Source of the DNA: Jiangella gansuensis DSM 44835
GTDB taxonomy: Bacteria; Actinomycetota; Actinomycetes; Jiangellales; Jiangellaceae
Direction: 5' to 3'
Assembly: GCF_000515395.1 (NCBI RefSeq)
Contig: NZ_KI911782.1
Span: 4,680,070-4,744,069 of the forward strand
DNA length: 64,000 nt
Part shown: positions 40,706 to 49,706 of the stretch, piece by piece
How the letters are laid out: each line of letters starts with the position of its first letter
Numbering within the stretch: position 1 is the first letter of the stretch
Made by a program: the position numbers and the translations under genes
Notes under the pieces: model-generated
The model's database searches: none
What the model was told of the DNA's origin: nothing
What the model saw: only the letters and a program-made list of their open reading frames with translations

Positions 40706-43378
40706 TCAGCCGGTGTTCTGCAGGCCGGCGGCCACGCCGTTGACGCTGATCTGCAGCAGCCGGCGGTTGGCGGCCTCGGCTTTGGAACCGGACTCGACCT
40801 CGTCGCGCCGCAGCGCCCGCAGCGCCCGGACCTGCAGGTACGACAGCGCGTCCACGTACGGGTTGCGCAGCGCGACCGCGCGGCCGAGCACGTGCCGGTC
40901 CTCCAGCAGCCGGCTGTGGCCGGTGACGTCGAGCACCCAACGGGTGGTGAGCGCGTGCTCGTCGAGGATGCGCTCGGTCAGGTCCGGCCGGTCACCCAGC
41001 GCCAGATACCGCGCGGCGATGCGCCGGTCGGACTTCGCCAGCGACATCTCCGCGTTCTCCATCATGACGGTGAACAGGGGCCACTCGGCGTATGCGCGGC
41101 GCAGCAGGTCGAGGTCGCCGACGGCGGCCAGGCCGGAGCCGAGGCCGTACCAGCCGGGCAGGGTGACCCGGGTCTGCGACCAGGAGAACACCCACGGGAT
41201 GGCGCGCAGGTCGTCCAGCGACGACACCGTCAGCCCGCGGCGGGCCGGCCGCGAGCCGATGGGTAGCGAGCCGACCTCCTCCAGCGGGGTGACCCGGGCG
41301 AACCACTCCGGGAAGCCCTCGGCGCGCACCAGCGCGTGGTAGGCCTCGCGAGCGGCGGTGTCGAGGACGGACTCCAGCGACGCGAACTCCACGGCGGCCG
41401 CCCGGGCGCGCTCCTCGACCGCCGGCGTGGACGCCAGCAGCACCGCCGAGGCGACCTGCTCGATGTGCCGGCGGGCGATGGCGGGATCGCCGTACCGCGC
41501 GAAGATGACCTCGCCCTGCTCGGTGAGCTTGAACCGGCCGTCGACGGAGCCCGGCGCCTGCGCGAGGACGGCCCGGTTGGCCGGGCCGCCGCCGCGGCCC
41601 AGCGCCCCGCCGCGGCCGTGGAACATGGTGAGCGTCAGCTCGTGCGAACGCGCCCACGCGGTCAGCCGGTCCTGGGCGTCGTACAGCGCCAGTGTCGCCG
41701 ACACCGGGCCGACGTCCTTGGCGGAGTCGGAGTAGCCGAGCATGATCTCCATGCGCCGGCCGGTGGCGTCGAGCCGGGCCTGGGTCTCCGGCAGCCGCAG
41801 CGCACCCTCGAGGATGTCGACGCAGGCGGCGAGGTCGGCCCCGGTCTCGAACAGCGGCACCACGTCCAACTCCAGCGGCCGCCCGTCCAGCGCGTGCCGG
41901 GCCAGCTCGTGTACCGCCGCGAGATCGTCGGCGGACTGGGTGAAGGAGACGACGTAGCGACGGCAGGCGTCGGGCCCGAAGCGGGCCTGGATCTGCGCCA
42001 TGACCCGGATGGTCGCGAGGACCTCTTCGGTGCGCTCGGACAGCTCACCGCCGGCGGCGATCTCCTCCAGCGCGGCACGGTGGACGGCACTGTGCTGCCG
42101 GACCTCCAGCTCGGCCAGGTGGAAGCCGAACGACTCCACCTGCCAGATCAGGCCCTGCAGCTCGCCGTACGCCTGGCGGGAGGCGCCGGCCTCGGCCAGG
42201 CTGCCCTGGACGGCGCGCAGGTCGGCCAGCAACTCGGCGGCCGAGGAGTACGACACGTCGGCGTCGCGGCGGCGGGTCGCGCCGACCCGGGCGGCCGCGT
42301 ACAGGACCGCGATGCGGTGCGGCTCGTTGGGCGAACGGGACGCCAGCTCGCTGTACAGCTCCGGCTGCGCGGCCTCGGCGTCGGTGAGCATGCGGCGCAC
42401 CTCGGCCGAGGCCGGTGTGCTGGCGGCGTCGAGGGTGAGCCCGCGGCCGACCGCGGCACAGGCCGACTCCAGCGCCTCCAGCACGTGGTCGGACTGGATG
42501 GCCATGGCCTGCCGGGTGATGACACTGGTGACGTTGGGGTTGCCGTCGCGGTCGCCGCCGATCCACGAACCGAGCCGGACGAACGCCGGGACCTGCGGCG
42601 CGGCCACCGGGCCGGTGCCGGCCGCCGCGTCGCCGCCGGACAGCGCCATCTCCGCGCGCCGGTACACCTGCGGCACGACGTGGAACAGGACGTCGTCGAA
42701 GGCGGACATGGCGGTGCGGACCTCGTCGAGCGGGCCGGGACGGTCGACCCGCAACGGCTCGGTCCGCCACAGCACGTCGATCTGCTCCAGCAGCATCCGG
42801 TGCGTCTCGGCGTCCTCGGAGGCTCCCAGCCGAGGATCGTCGCGCCGCTCCAGCAGCCCGGCGATGCGCCGGATCGCGGTGACGACGGCGCGCCGGCGCG
42901 CCTCGGTGGGGTGCGCGGTGAGCACCGGCCGGAACTCCAAACCGTCGAGCAGGTGCTTGGCCTTGTCCTGCCCGGCCAGGCGGGCGACGTCCTCGACCGC
43001 CTTCGCGACCGTGCCGGCCAGCGGGTGGTCGGCACGGTCGCCGGCGCGCAGCGAGCGCACCCGGTGGTACTCCTCGGCGGCGTTGACCAGGTGGAAGTAG
43101 ACCGTGAACGCGCGGGCGACCTCGTCGGCACGTTCCAGCGTCCAGGACGCGACGAGTTGCTCGGCCTGGCTGGCGGCGTCGTCGGCGACGGTCTGGTCCT
43201 CGTGGTGCGAGGCGATGGTGAGCTCGCGCAGCTGTTCTACGTCGGCGAGCAGACCATCGCCGCCGTACTCACGCAGCACCTGGCCGAGCGCGTCGCCCAG
43301 CTGGCGGACGTCGGCACGCAGCCGCTCGGGCATCTCGAAACGGGCGGCTTCGCGGGAACCGGTGGCAGTGGCAGCCAT
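40706..43378 (-). CDS. ppc: Phosphoenolpyruvate carboxylase
   Basis: An 890-aa PEP carboxylase, the anaplerotic enzyme making oxaloacetate. Catalytic blocks are [15 protein letters not shown] (His), [13 protein letters not shown] and [15 protein letters not shown], and the extreme C-terminus [12 protein letters not shown] is the conserved end. The length is typical. A -10 TACCCT lies six bases before the ATG, so the message is probably leaderless. It is divergent from the acyl-CoA carboxylase gene. Confidence 0.96.
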   Translation of the reverse strand: MAATATGSREAARFEMPERLRADVRQLGDALGQVLREYGGDGLLADVEQLRELTIASHHEDQTVADDAASQAEQLVASWTLERADEVARAFTVYFHLVNAAEEYHRVRSLRAGDRADHPLAGTVAKAVEDVARLAGQDKAKHLLDGLEFRPVLTAHPTEARRRAVVTAIRRIAGLLERRDDPRLGASEDAETHRMLLEQIDVLWRTEPLRVDRPGPLDEVRTAMSAFDDVLFHVVPQVYRRAEMALSGGDAAAGTGPVAAPQVPAFVRLGSWIGGDRDGNPNVTSVITRQAMAIQSDHVLEALESACAAVGRGLTLDAASTPASAEVRRMLTDAEAAQPELYSELASRSPNEPHRIAVLYAAARVGATRRRDADVSYSSAAELLADLRAVQGSLAEAGASRQAYGELQGLIWQVESFGFHLAELEVRQHSAVHRAALEEIAAGGELSERTEEVLATIRVMAQIQARFGPDACRRYVVSFTQSADDLAAVHELARHALDGRPLELDVVPLFETGADLAACVDILEGALRLPETQARLDATGRRMEIMLGYSDSAKDVGPVSATLALYDAQDRLTAWARSHELTLTMFHGRGGALGRGGGPANRAVLAQAPGSVDGRFKLTEQGEVIFARYGDPAIARRHIEQVASAVLLASTPAVEERARAAAVEFASLESVLDTAAREAYHALVRAEGFPEWFARVTPLEEVGSLPIGSRPARRGLTVSSLDDLRAIPWVFSWSQTRVTLPGWYGLGSGLAAVGDLDLLRRAYAEWPLFTVMMENAEMSLAKSDRRIAARYLALGDRPDLTERILDEHALTTRWVLDVTGHSRLLEDRHVLGRAVALRNPYVDALSYLQVRALRALRRDEVESGSKAEAANRRLLQISVNGVAAGLQNTG

Positions 43379-43384
43379 GCGGCC

Positions 43385-43390
43385 AGGGTA
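43385..43390 (-). promoter_or_regulatory. Leaderless -10 of ppc
   Basis: TACCCT (minus strand) is six bases before the ATG, with no ribosome site. Confidence 0.4.
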
Positions 43391-43494
43391 ATGACGTCAC
43401 GGCCGGCTGGGCGTCCTGCCCCACAGTGCGAGACGGCGCCTTCCGGCCGTGCTCTAACCTGCTAGGGCGTTTTCCACCCATCGGAGGCACCCAC

Positions 43495-45096
43495 ATGACC
43501 GCGCACGACGTCCCCGACATCCACACCACCGCGGGCAAACTCGCCGACCTGCGGCAGCGGATCGACGACGCAGTGCACGCCGGCTCCGAGCGGGCCGTGG
43601 AGAAGCAGCACGCCCGCGGCAAGAAGACCGCCCGCGAGCGCATCGCGATGCTGCTCGACGAGGGCTCGTTCGTCGAGTTCGACGAGCTGGCCCGGCACCG
43701 CTCCACCGCGTTCGGCATGGAGAAGAACCGCCCGTACGGCGACGGCGTCGTGACCGGTTTCGGCACCATCGACGGACGCCAGGTGGCGGTGTTCGCGCAG
43801 GACTTCACCGTCTTCGGCGGCAGTCTCGGCCAGGTGTTCGGCGAGAAGATCGTCAAGGTCATGGACTTCGCGCTGAAGACCGGCTGCCCGATCATCGGCA
43901 TCAACGACTCCGGTGGCGCGCGCATCCAGGAGGGGGTGGTCTCGCTCGGCCTCTACGGTGAGATCTTCCGGCGCAACGTGCACGCCTCGGGCGTCATCCC
44001 GCAGATCTCGCTGATCATGGGGCCGTGCGCGGGCGGCGCGGTGTACTCGCCGGCCATCACCGACTTCACCGTCATGGTCGACCAGACCTCGCACATGTTC
44101 ATCACCGGCCCGGACGTCATCAAGACCGTCACCGGCGAGGACGTGGGCTTCGAGGACCTCGGCGGCGCCCGCTCGCACAACACGAAGAGCGGCAACGCCC
44201 ACTTCATGGCCGCCGACGAGGCCGACGCCATCGACTACGTCAAGGCGCTGCTGTCCTACCTGCCGCAGAACAACCTCGACCCGGCGCCGTCGTTCCCCGG
44301 CTCCGACGCGGCGCTGGAGGTCACGGACGCCGACCTCGTCCTGGACACCCTGGTGCCGGACAGCGCCAACCAGCCGTACGACATGCACTCCGTGATCGAG
44401 GCCGTCATGGACGTCACGGCCGACGGCTCCGCTGACTTCCTGGAGGTGCAGCCGTTGTTCGCCGGCAACATCGTCGTCGGCTTCGGCCGCATCGAGGGCC
44501 AGTCGGTCGGTGTCGTCGCCAATCAGCCCATGCAGTTCGCCGGGACGCTGGACATCGACGCGTCGGAGAAGGCGGCCCGGTTCGTGCGCACCTGTGACGC
44601 CTTCAACATCCCGGTGCTCACGTTCGTCGACGTGCCCGGCTTCCTGCCGGGCACCGACCAGGAGTGGAACGGCATCATCCGCCGCGGCGCGAAGCTCATC
44701 TACGCCTACGCCGAGGCCACCGTCCCGCTGGTGACCGTCATCACCCGCAAGGCCTACGGCGGCGCCTACGACGTCATGGGCTCCAAGCATCTCGGCGCCG
44801 ACGTCAACCTCGCCTGGCCGACCGCGCAGATCGCCGTCATGGGCGCCCAGGGCGCGGTGAACATCCTGCACCGCCGCGAACTGGCCGAGGCCGCCGACCC
44901 GGAGACGCGCCGCGCGGAACTGATCACCGACTACGAGGACACCCTGGCCAACCCGTACCTCGCCGCCGAGCGCGGCTACGTCGACGCCGTGATCCCTCCG
45001 TCGCGCACCCGGGTGGCCATCATCCAGGCCCTGCGGGCGCTGCGCACGAAGCGCGAGACCCTCCCGCCCAAGAAGCACGGCAACATCCCGCTGTGA
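43495..45096 (+). CDS. pccB: Acyl-CoA (propionyl-CoA) carboxylase beta subunit
   Basis: A 533-aa carboxyltransferase of the AccD5/PccB type. Landmarks are [59 protein letters not shown], the [19 protein letters not shown] segment and [21 protein letters not shown]. It carries out the second half-reaction, carboxyl transfer from biotin to propionyl- or acetyl-CoA. The ATG is set by GGAGGCACCCAC. An epsilon-subunit gene follows at once, as for AccD5 in mycobacteria and streptomycetes. Confidence 0.93.
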   Translation: MTAHDVPDIHTTAGKLADLRQRIDDAVHAGSERAVEKQHARGKKTARERIAMLLDEGSFVEFDELARHRSTAFGMEKNRPYGDGVVTGFGTIDGRQVAVFAQDFTVFGGSLGQVFGEKIVKVMDFALKTGCPIIGINDSGGARIQEGVVSLGLYGEIFRRNVHASGVIPQISLIMGPCAGGAVYSPAITDFTVMVDQTSHMFITGPDVIKTVTGEDVGFEDLGGARSHNTKSGNAHFMAADEADAIDYVKALLSYLPQNNLDPAPSFPGSDAALEVTDADLVLDTLVPDSANQPYDMHSVIEAVMDVTADGSADFLEVQPLFAGNIVVGFGRIEGQSVGVVANQPMQFAGTLDIDASEKAARFVRTCDAFNIPVLTFVDVPGFLPGTDQEWNGIIRRGAKLIYAYAEATVPLVTVITRKAYGGAYDVMGSKHLGADVNLAWPTAQIAVMGAQGAVNILHRRELAEAADPETRRAELITDYEDTLANPYLAAERGYVDAVIPPSRTRVAIIQALRALRTKRETLPPKKHGNIPL

Positions 45097-45106
45097 CCGG
45101 CGACGA

Positions 45107-45112
45107 TAGGGT
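45107..45112 (+). promoter_or_regulatory. Candidate leaderless -10 of epsilon subunit gene
   Basis: TAGGGT lies seven bases before the GTG chosen as the start of the epsilon subunit. Confidence 0.35.
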
Positions 45113-45119
45113 GAGCGCC

Positions 45120-45344
45120 GTGGACGATCCGACGACGCAGCCGAGGCCCGTCCTGCGGGTGGTGCGGGGCAACCCCACCGACGAGGAACTGGCGGCGCTG
45201 CTGGTGGTCCTGGCGGCGCGGACGGCGGCCGCCCCGGCCCAGCCGGCGCCGGGCCGGTCGGCGTGGGCGTCGTACTGGAGCCGGAACCGGGCGCCGTTGA
45301 CGGCGGGCTCGGGGGCATGGCGGGCCAGCGCGCTGCCGCGCTGA
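45120..45344 (+). CDS. accE: Acyl-CoA carboxylase epsilon subunit
   Basis: A ~74-aa small subunit recognised by PVLRVVRGNPTDEELAALLV and the C-terminal WASYWSRNRAPL helix region; actinobacterial epsilon subunits stabilise the alpha-beta holoenzyme. Three in-frame GTG codons could start it (45093 overlapping the beta-subunit stop, 45111, 45120). The last was chosen because a TAGGGT -10 is seven bases ahead. If the message is purely co-transcribed, the first is more likely. Confidence 0.85.
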   Translation: MDDPTTQPRPVLRVVRGNPTDEELAALLVVLAARTAAAPAQPAPGRSAWASYWSRNRAPLTAGSGAWRASALPR

Positions 45345-45387
45345 CGGCACCGGCAAAACCGACCTGCCCGGAACCCGCGCGGCCGTC

Positions 45388-45393
45388 TAGGGT
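45388..45393 (+). promoter_or_regulatory. Leaderless -10 of DUF885 gene
   Basis: TAGGGT lies seven bases before the GTG start, with no ribosome site. Confidence 0.45.
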
Positions 45394-45400
45394 CGCTCCC

Positions 45401-47068
45401 GTGACCATTCCGCAGCCGCCGCGCACCGTCGACGAGATCGCCGACGCTTACGTCGACGTGTACGCCGCCCTCGACCCGTTCACCGCCACGTATGTGGGCC
45501 TGACGGGTTACGACGACGCCAGCACGGACCTGTCGCCGGACGGGTTCGCCGAGCGCCGCCAGCTGACCCAGCAGATCCTCGCCGCCCTCGACACCGCCAC
45601 GGCGGCCGACGAGCGCGAGCGGGTGGCGGGCGAGGCCATGCGGGAACGGCTCGGCCTGGACCTGGAGATGGACGACGCCGGCCTGAACCGGAGTCTCAAC
45701 GTCATCGACAGCCCTATGCACTGGGTCCGCGAGACGTTCGACCTCATGCCCACCGAGACCGACGATCAGTGGGCAAGCATCAACGCTCGGCTGCGGCAGG
45801 TCCCCACCGCGCTCGAGCAGTACCGCCAGACCATGCTCGCCGACACCGCCGCCGGCCGGCCGCCGGCGCTGCGGCAGGTGCTGGCGGTGGCCGAGCAGGC
45901 CCGCCGCATCGCCGACACGTTCTTCGCCGGGCTCGTCGCCACCGCCCCGGAGGGCATGCGCGGTGAGCTGGACCCGGCAGCGGCCGACGCGTCGCTGGCG
46001 TACGAGCGGTTCGGCCGCTTCCTCACCGACATGGTCGCGCCCAAGGCCCGCGAGGACGACGCCGTCGGCAAGGACGCCTACTCCATCGCTTCGCGGCACT
46101 TCCTCGGCGCCGAGATCGACCTGGACGAGACGTACGAGTGGGGCGTCGCGGAACTGGCCCGGGTCGAGGCCGAGATGGCCGAGGTCGCCCGGCAGATCGT
46201 GCCCGGCGGCACCGTGGACGACGCCGTCGCCGCGCTGGACGCCGAACCGGACCGGAAGATCGTCGGGACCGCCGGGCTGCAGGCATGGATGCAGGACCTG
46301 TCCGACCGCACCGTCGAGGCGATGAACGGCGTCCACTTCGACATCCCGGAGCCGATTCGCCGGCTGGAGTGCCGCATCGCACCCACCAAGGACGGCGGCA
46401 TCTACTACACCGGCCCGAGCGACGACCTGTCCCGGCCCGGGCGCATGTGGTGGTCGGTCCCGGAGGGTGTGGAGGAGTTCTCCACCTGGCGAGAGACCAC
46501 GACGGTGTTCCACGAGGGCGTCCCCGGCCACCACCTGCAGGTGGCGCAGGTCGTCTACCGGCGCGAGGTGCTCAACCGGTGGCAGCGGCTGATGTGCTGG
46601 GTGTCGGGCCACGGCGAGGGCTGGGCGCTGTACGCGGAGCGGCTGATGGCCGACCTGGGTTTCCTCGACGACCCCGGCGACCGGCTCGGCATGCTCGACA
46701 GCCAGGCGTTCCGGTCCGCGCGCGTGGTGGTCGACATCGGCTTCCACCTGGGCAAGGACGTGCCGGAGTCGCTCGCGCGCGCCGACGGCCTCACGCCCGG
46801 ACGGTGGACGCCCGAGTCCGCGTACGCGTTCCTGCGCGCGCACTGCCGGATGCCCGACGAGTTCCTCCGCTTCGAGCTGGACCGCTACCTCGGCTGGCCG
46901 GGGCAGGCGCCGTCGTACAAGGTCGGCGAGCGGATCTGGCTGGCCGCCCGTGAGGACGCCCGCCGCCGTCAGGGCGACGCGTTCGACCTGCGCGAGTTCC
47001 ACCGGGCCGCGCTCGACCTCGGGTCGGTCGGCCTGGACCCGCTGAAGAACGCCCTGGCCCGTCTCTGA
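45401..47068 (+). CDS. DUF885 zinc-peptidase-like protein
   Basis: A 555-aa soluble protein of the DUF885 family. The gluzincin-type motif HEGVPGHHLQ (HExxxGH) near residue 375, preceded by EETTTVF-like context, and later GHGEGWALYAERLM supply candidate zinc ligands and a distal Glu. No signal peptide. Function is inferred to be peptidase or carboxypeptidase-like, as family members are poorly characterised. It is transcribed from its own leaderless promoter after the carboxylase genes and shows no metabolic link to them. Confidence 0.85.
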   Translation: MTIPQPPRTVDEIADAYVDVYAALDPFTATYVGLTGYDDASTDLSPDGFAERRQLTQQILAALDTATAADERERVAGEAMRERLGLDLEMDDAGLNRSLNVIDSPMHWVRETFDLMPTETDDQWASINARLRQVPTALEQYRQTMLADTAAGRPPALRQVLAVAEQARRIADTFFAGLVATAPEGMRGELDPAAADASLAYERFGRFLTDMVAPKAREDDAVGKDAYSIASRHFLGAEIDLDETYEWGVAELARVEAEMAEVARQIVPGGTVDDAVAALDAEPDRKIVGTAGLQAWMQDLSDRTVEAMNGVHFDIPEPIRRLECRIAPTKDGGIYYTGPSDDLSRPGRMWWSVPEGVEEFSTWRETTTVFHEGVPGHHLQVAQVVYRREVLNRWQRLMCWVSGHGEGWALYAERLMADLGFLDDPGDRLGMLDSQAFRSARVVVDIGFHLGKDVPESLARADGLTPGRWTPESAYAFLRAHCRMPDEFLRFELDRYLGWPGQAPSYKVGERIWLAAREDARRRQGDAFDLREFHRAALDLGSVGLDPLKNALARL

Positions 47069-47156
47069 ACCGGCCGGTTCCGGCCCGCCGGCGAGCAGAT
47101 CCCCCGGCGGGCTGCCGGTCGCCGGGAATCTGCCCGTCGATGAATTTCCCAACCGG

Positions 47157-47187
47157 GGAATACCGGACCGCCGCCCTCGGTTAGGGT
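47157..47187 (+). promoter_or_regulatory. SigR/SigH-type promoter before cysteine leader ORF
   Basis: GGAAT, exactly 18 bases, then GTT: the consensus of the thiol-stress ECF sigma factor SigR (SigH in mycobacteria). The GTT runs into TTAGGGT, so a housekeeping -10 overlaps it. The leader-peptide ATG lies 14 bases after GTT. Confidence 0.6.
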
Positions 47188-47196
47188 GTTTCGGTC

Positions 47197-47274
47197 ATGA
47201 CGAACATCTGGGGACTCACCGAGCGCCTGCACGTCGATCTTCGACGGCAGGCCAGCGCTGTCTGTCCGGGCTGA
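47197..47274 (+). CDS. 25-aa cysteine-type leader peptide
   Basis: The peptide begins MTNIWGLTERLHVDLRRQAS and ends AVCPG. The HVDLRRQASAVC pattern matches the short actinobacterial leader peptides annotated upstream of sulfur-metabolism and transport genes, in which a near-terminal Cys codon can sense cysteine supply. There is no ribosome site, and the start is within 15 bases of the promoter, so it is leaderless or nearly so. It precedes the symporter gene by 164 bases. Confidence 0.7.
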   Translation: MTNIWGLTERLHVDLRRQASAVCPG

Positions 47275-47438
47275 GCCCCGAGCGAGCGCCCGCCCGCGTC
47301 CTGGCACGCCGCACCCGGTGCCGCGTCACCCCACATCGCGTCCCTGACGCCGCCTGACCGCGTCCGTGCGATGTCCCGGCCCGCGCTCGCCGCTCCACCC
47401 GCCTCATCTCCCCTGATCCCGTCCCGAAAGGCGTCAGC

Positions 47439-48842
47439 ATGTCCCAGTCCACGTCCGCCGACGCGCCCGCGTCCCGGCGACTGCGACTTCCGTCCTTCTC
47501 CGTCCAGGTGCTGATCGGCTTGGTGCTCGGTGTCGTCCTCGGCCTGGTAGCCCGCAATCTGGGCCCGGCCGCCGACGGCAACCCGAACTGGCTGACCAGC
47601 ACGCTCGACACCATCGGCGGGCTGTTCGTCGATCTGCTGCGCACCGCGGTGATCCCGCTGATCTTCACCGCGATCGTCGCCAGCATCGCGAACCTGCGCA
47701 ACGTCACGAACGCCGCCCGGCTCGCCGGCCAGACACTGCTGTGGTTCGCCATCACCGCACTGATCGCCGTGAGCATCGGCATCACGCTCGGCCTGATCCT
47801 GCAGCCCGGTCAGCACACGTCGGTCACGGACGCGGCGGCAGCTGAGCCGGGCCGCACCGGTGACTGGTGGGCGTTCCTGACCGGCCTGGTGCCAACGAAC
47901 TTCCTCGGGCTGTCCGCGTCCACGTCGCTGGACCCCGAGAGCGGCGCGGCCGCCACCAGCCTGTCGTTCAATGTGTTGCAGTTCCTCGTGGTCTCCGCCG
48001 CCATCGGCATCGCGGCGCTGAAGGTCGGCGAGAAGGCCGAGCCGTTCCTGGCCTTCAACCGGGCCGCGCTGGCGATCATCCAGAAGGTGCTCTGGTGGAT
48101 CATCCGGCTGGCCCCGATCGGCACCATCGGCCTGCTCGGCTACGCCGTCGCCGACTACGGCTGGGACGCCATCGGCTCGCTCGGCCGTTTCACCCTGGCC
48201 ATCTACATCGGCTTGGCGCTGGTGCTGTTCGTCGTCTACCCGATCGTGCTGCGCGCGCACGGACTGAACCCGCTGAAGTTCTTCACCGGAGCCTGGCCGG
48301 CCATCCAGCTGGCCTTCGTGTCGCGTTCGTCGGTCGGGACGCTGCCGGTGACCGAGCAGGTCACCGAGCGCAACCTGGGCGTCTCGCGGTCCTACGCCTC
48401 GTTCGCGGTGCCGTTCGGCGCCACCACCAAGATGGACGGGTGCGCCGCCATCTACCCGGCCATCGCGGCCATCTTCGTGGCGCAGTTCTTCGGCCTGGAC
48501 CTCAGCATCACCGACTACCTGCTGATCGTGCTGGTGTCCGTGGTGGGCTCGGCCGCCACCGCCGGCACGACCGGCGCGACGGTCATGCTCACGCTGACGC
48601 TGTCGACGCTGGGCCTGCCGTTGGCCGGCGTGGGCCTGCTGCTGGCCGTCGACCCGATCCTCGACATGGGCCGCACCGCGGTCAACGTCGCCGGGCAGGC
48701 GCTGGTACCGACCATCGTCGCCCAGCGGGAAGGGCTGCTCGACCTGGAGGTCTACAACTCCAACCGGCGCGGTGACGTGTTCACCGGCGAGCGCGCCGAG
48801 GACGACGAGCCCGCCCGTCCCGGCGAGCTGGCCACGGCATGA
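47439..48842 (+). CDS. DAACS-family symporter, candidate cystine/dicarboxylate carrier
   Basis: A 467-aa dicarboxylate/amino acid:cation symporter with eight helices and two re-entrant loops. The Ser-rich HP1 loop appears as VSRSSVGTLPVTEQV, the cation/substrate helix as VPFGATTKMDGCAAIYP (NMDGT-like site, here KMDGC), and HP2 as SAATAGTTGATVMLTLTLSTLGLP. Family substrates are glutamate, C4-dicarboxylates and, in TcyP, cystine. The GAAAGG ribosome site supports the ATG. A SigR-type promoter and a Cys-ended leader peptide upstream favour cystine uptake. This is inference. Confidence 0.88.
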   Translation: MSQSTSADAPASRRLRLPSFSVQVLIGLVLGVVLGLVARNLGPAADGNPNWLTSTLDTIGGLFVDLLRTAVIPLIFTAIVASIANLRNVTNAARLAGQTLLWFAITALIAVSIGITLGLILQPGQHTSVTDAAAAEPGRTGDWWAFLTGLVPTNFLGLSASTSLDPESGAAATSLSFNVLQFLVVSAAIGIAALKVGEKAEPFLAFNRAALAIIQKVLWWIIRLAPIGTIGLLGYAVADYGWDAIGSLGRFTLAIYIGLALVLFVVYPIVLRAHGLNPLKFFTGAWPAIQLAFVSRSSVGTLPVTEQVTERNLGVSRSYASFAVPFGATTKMDGCAAIYPAIAAIFVAQFFGLDLSITDYLLIVLVSVVGSAATAGTTGATVMLTLTLSTLGLPLAGVGLLLAVDPILDMGRTAVNVAGQALVPTIVAQREGLLDLEVYNSNRRGDVFTGERAEDDEPARPGELATA

Positions 48843-48922
48843 ACCGGGCTGCCGTCGCAAATCGCATGACAGAGACAGGGTCACCGACCTCGGGTTAACC
48901 TCTCGGTGACCGAGATCACCCG

Positions 48923-48972
48923 ATGATCGTCGGCGGTCGAATGTCCGCAGGGCATCGACCGCCGATGATCAT
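48923..48972. repeat. Inverted repeat with ATGATC arms (copy G)
   Basis: Eighteen-base arms ATGATCGTCGGCGGTCGA and TCGACCGCCGATGATCAT (one mismatch) enclose 14 bases. It sits in the tandem gap between the symporter and maf, where it could terminate the former. Confidence 0.65.
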
Positions 48973-48992
48973 TTTCGGTAACGTGAGGTGCT

Positions 48993-49676
48993 GTGCTACG
49001 CCTGCTGCTCGCTTCCCAGTCCCCAGCCCGGCTCGCGACGCTGCGTTCCGCCGGCATCGAGCCGGTGGTGCAGGTCTCCGGCGTCGACGAGGACGCGGTG
49101 CTCGAGGAGGCACGTCGCCGCGGCCCGGTGCCTCCACGCGACGCCCCGCTGCTGCTCGCGCGGGCCAAAGCCGAACACGTCGCCGGCCGGACGTTCACCG
49201 ACATGATCGTGCTGGGCTGCGACTCCATCCTCGAGCTGGACGGCGAGGTTCACGGCAAGCCGGCCGACCCCGACGACGCGGTGCGCCGGTGGCGGCGCAT
49301 GCGCGGGCGGTCCGGCGTGCTCTACACCGGGCACTGGCTCATCGACCTGCGCGAGCCCGACGACGGCGGTACGGGCCGGGCACTGGGTGAGACCGCCGGC
49401 ACCACGGTGCACTTCGCCGACCTGTCCGATGCCGAGATCGACGCCTATGTCGACACCGGCGAGCCGCTGCGGGTGGCGGGCGCGTTCACCATCGACGGTC
49501 TCGGCGGCCCGTTCGTCACCGGCATCGAAGGCGACCATCACGCCGTCGTCGGCCTCTCGCTGCCACTGCTACGCACGCTGCTGGCGCAGCTCGGCGTCGG
49601 CATCACCGATCTGTGGCGCACCGACCGCGACCACGAGCCGGTGCGCCGCCGGGCCCGCCGCGCCGGACTGCACTAG
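48993..49676 (+). CDS. maf: Maf-family nucleotide pyrophosphatase
   Basis: A 227-aa house-cleaning pyrophosphatase that hydrolyses non-canonical dNTPs/NTPs. The N-terminal loop is LLLASQSPARLATLRSAGIE. The metal segment is VLGCDSILELDGEVHGKP, and the RSGVLYTGHWLI and YVDTGEPLRVAGAFTIDG blocks follow. The GTG start is preceded by TAACGT at eight bases and also by GAGG, so its mode of initiation is ambiguous. Maf beside acyl-CoA carboxylase genes is the usual actinobacterial order. Confidence 0.92.
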   Translation: MLRLLLASQSPARLATLRSAGIEPVVQVSGVDEDAVLEEARRRGPVPPRDAPLLLARAKAEHVAGRTFTDMIVLGCDSILELDGEVHGKPADPDDAVRRWRRMRGRSGVLYTGHWLIDLREPDDGGTGRALGETAGTTVHFADLSDAEIDAYVDTGEPLRVAGAFTIDGLGGPFVTGIEGDHHAVVGLSLPLLRTLLAQLGVGITDLWRTDRDHEPVRRRARRAGLH

Positions 49677-49678
49677 CC

Positions 49679-49702
49679 GGGCCGCCCGGGCGGCGCCGGC
49701 CC
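49679..49702. terminator. GC hairpin between convergent maf and carboxylase genes
   Basis: GGGCCG and CGGCCC frame a central GCCGCCCGGGCGGC palindrome in the 30-base convergent gap. Confidence 0.4.
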
Positions 49703-49706
49703 GACG

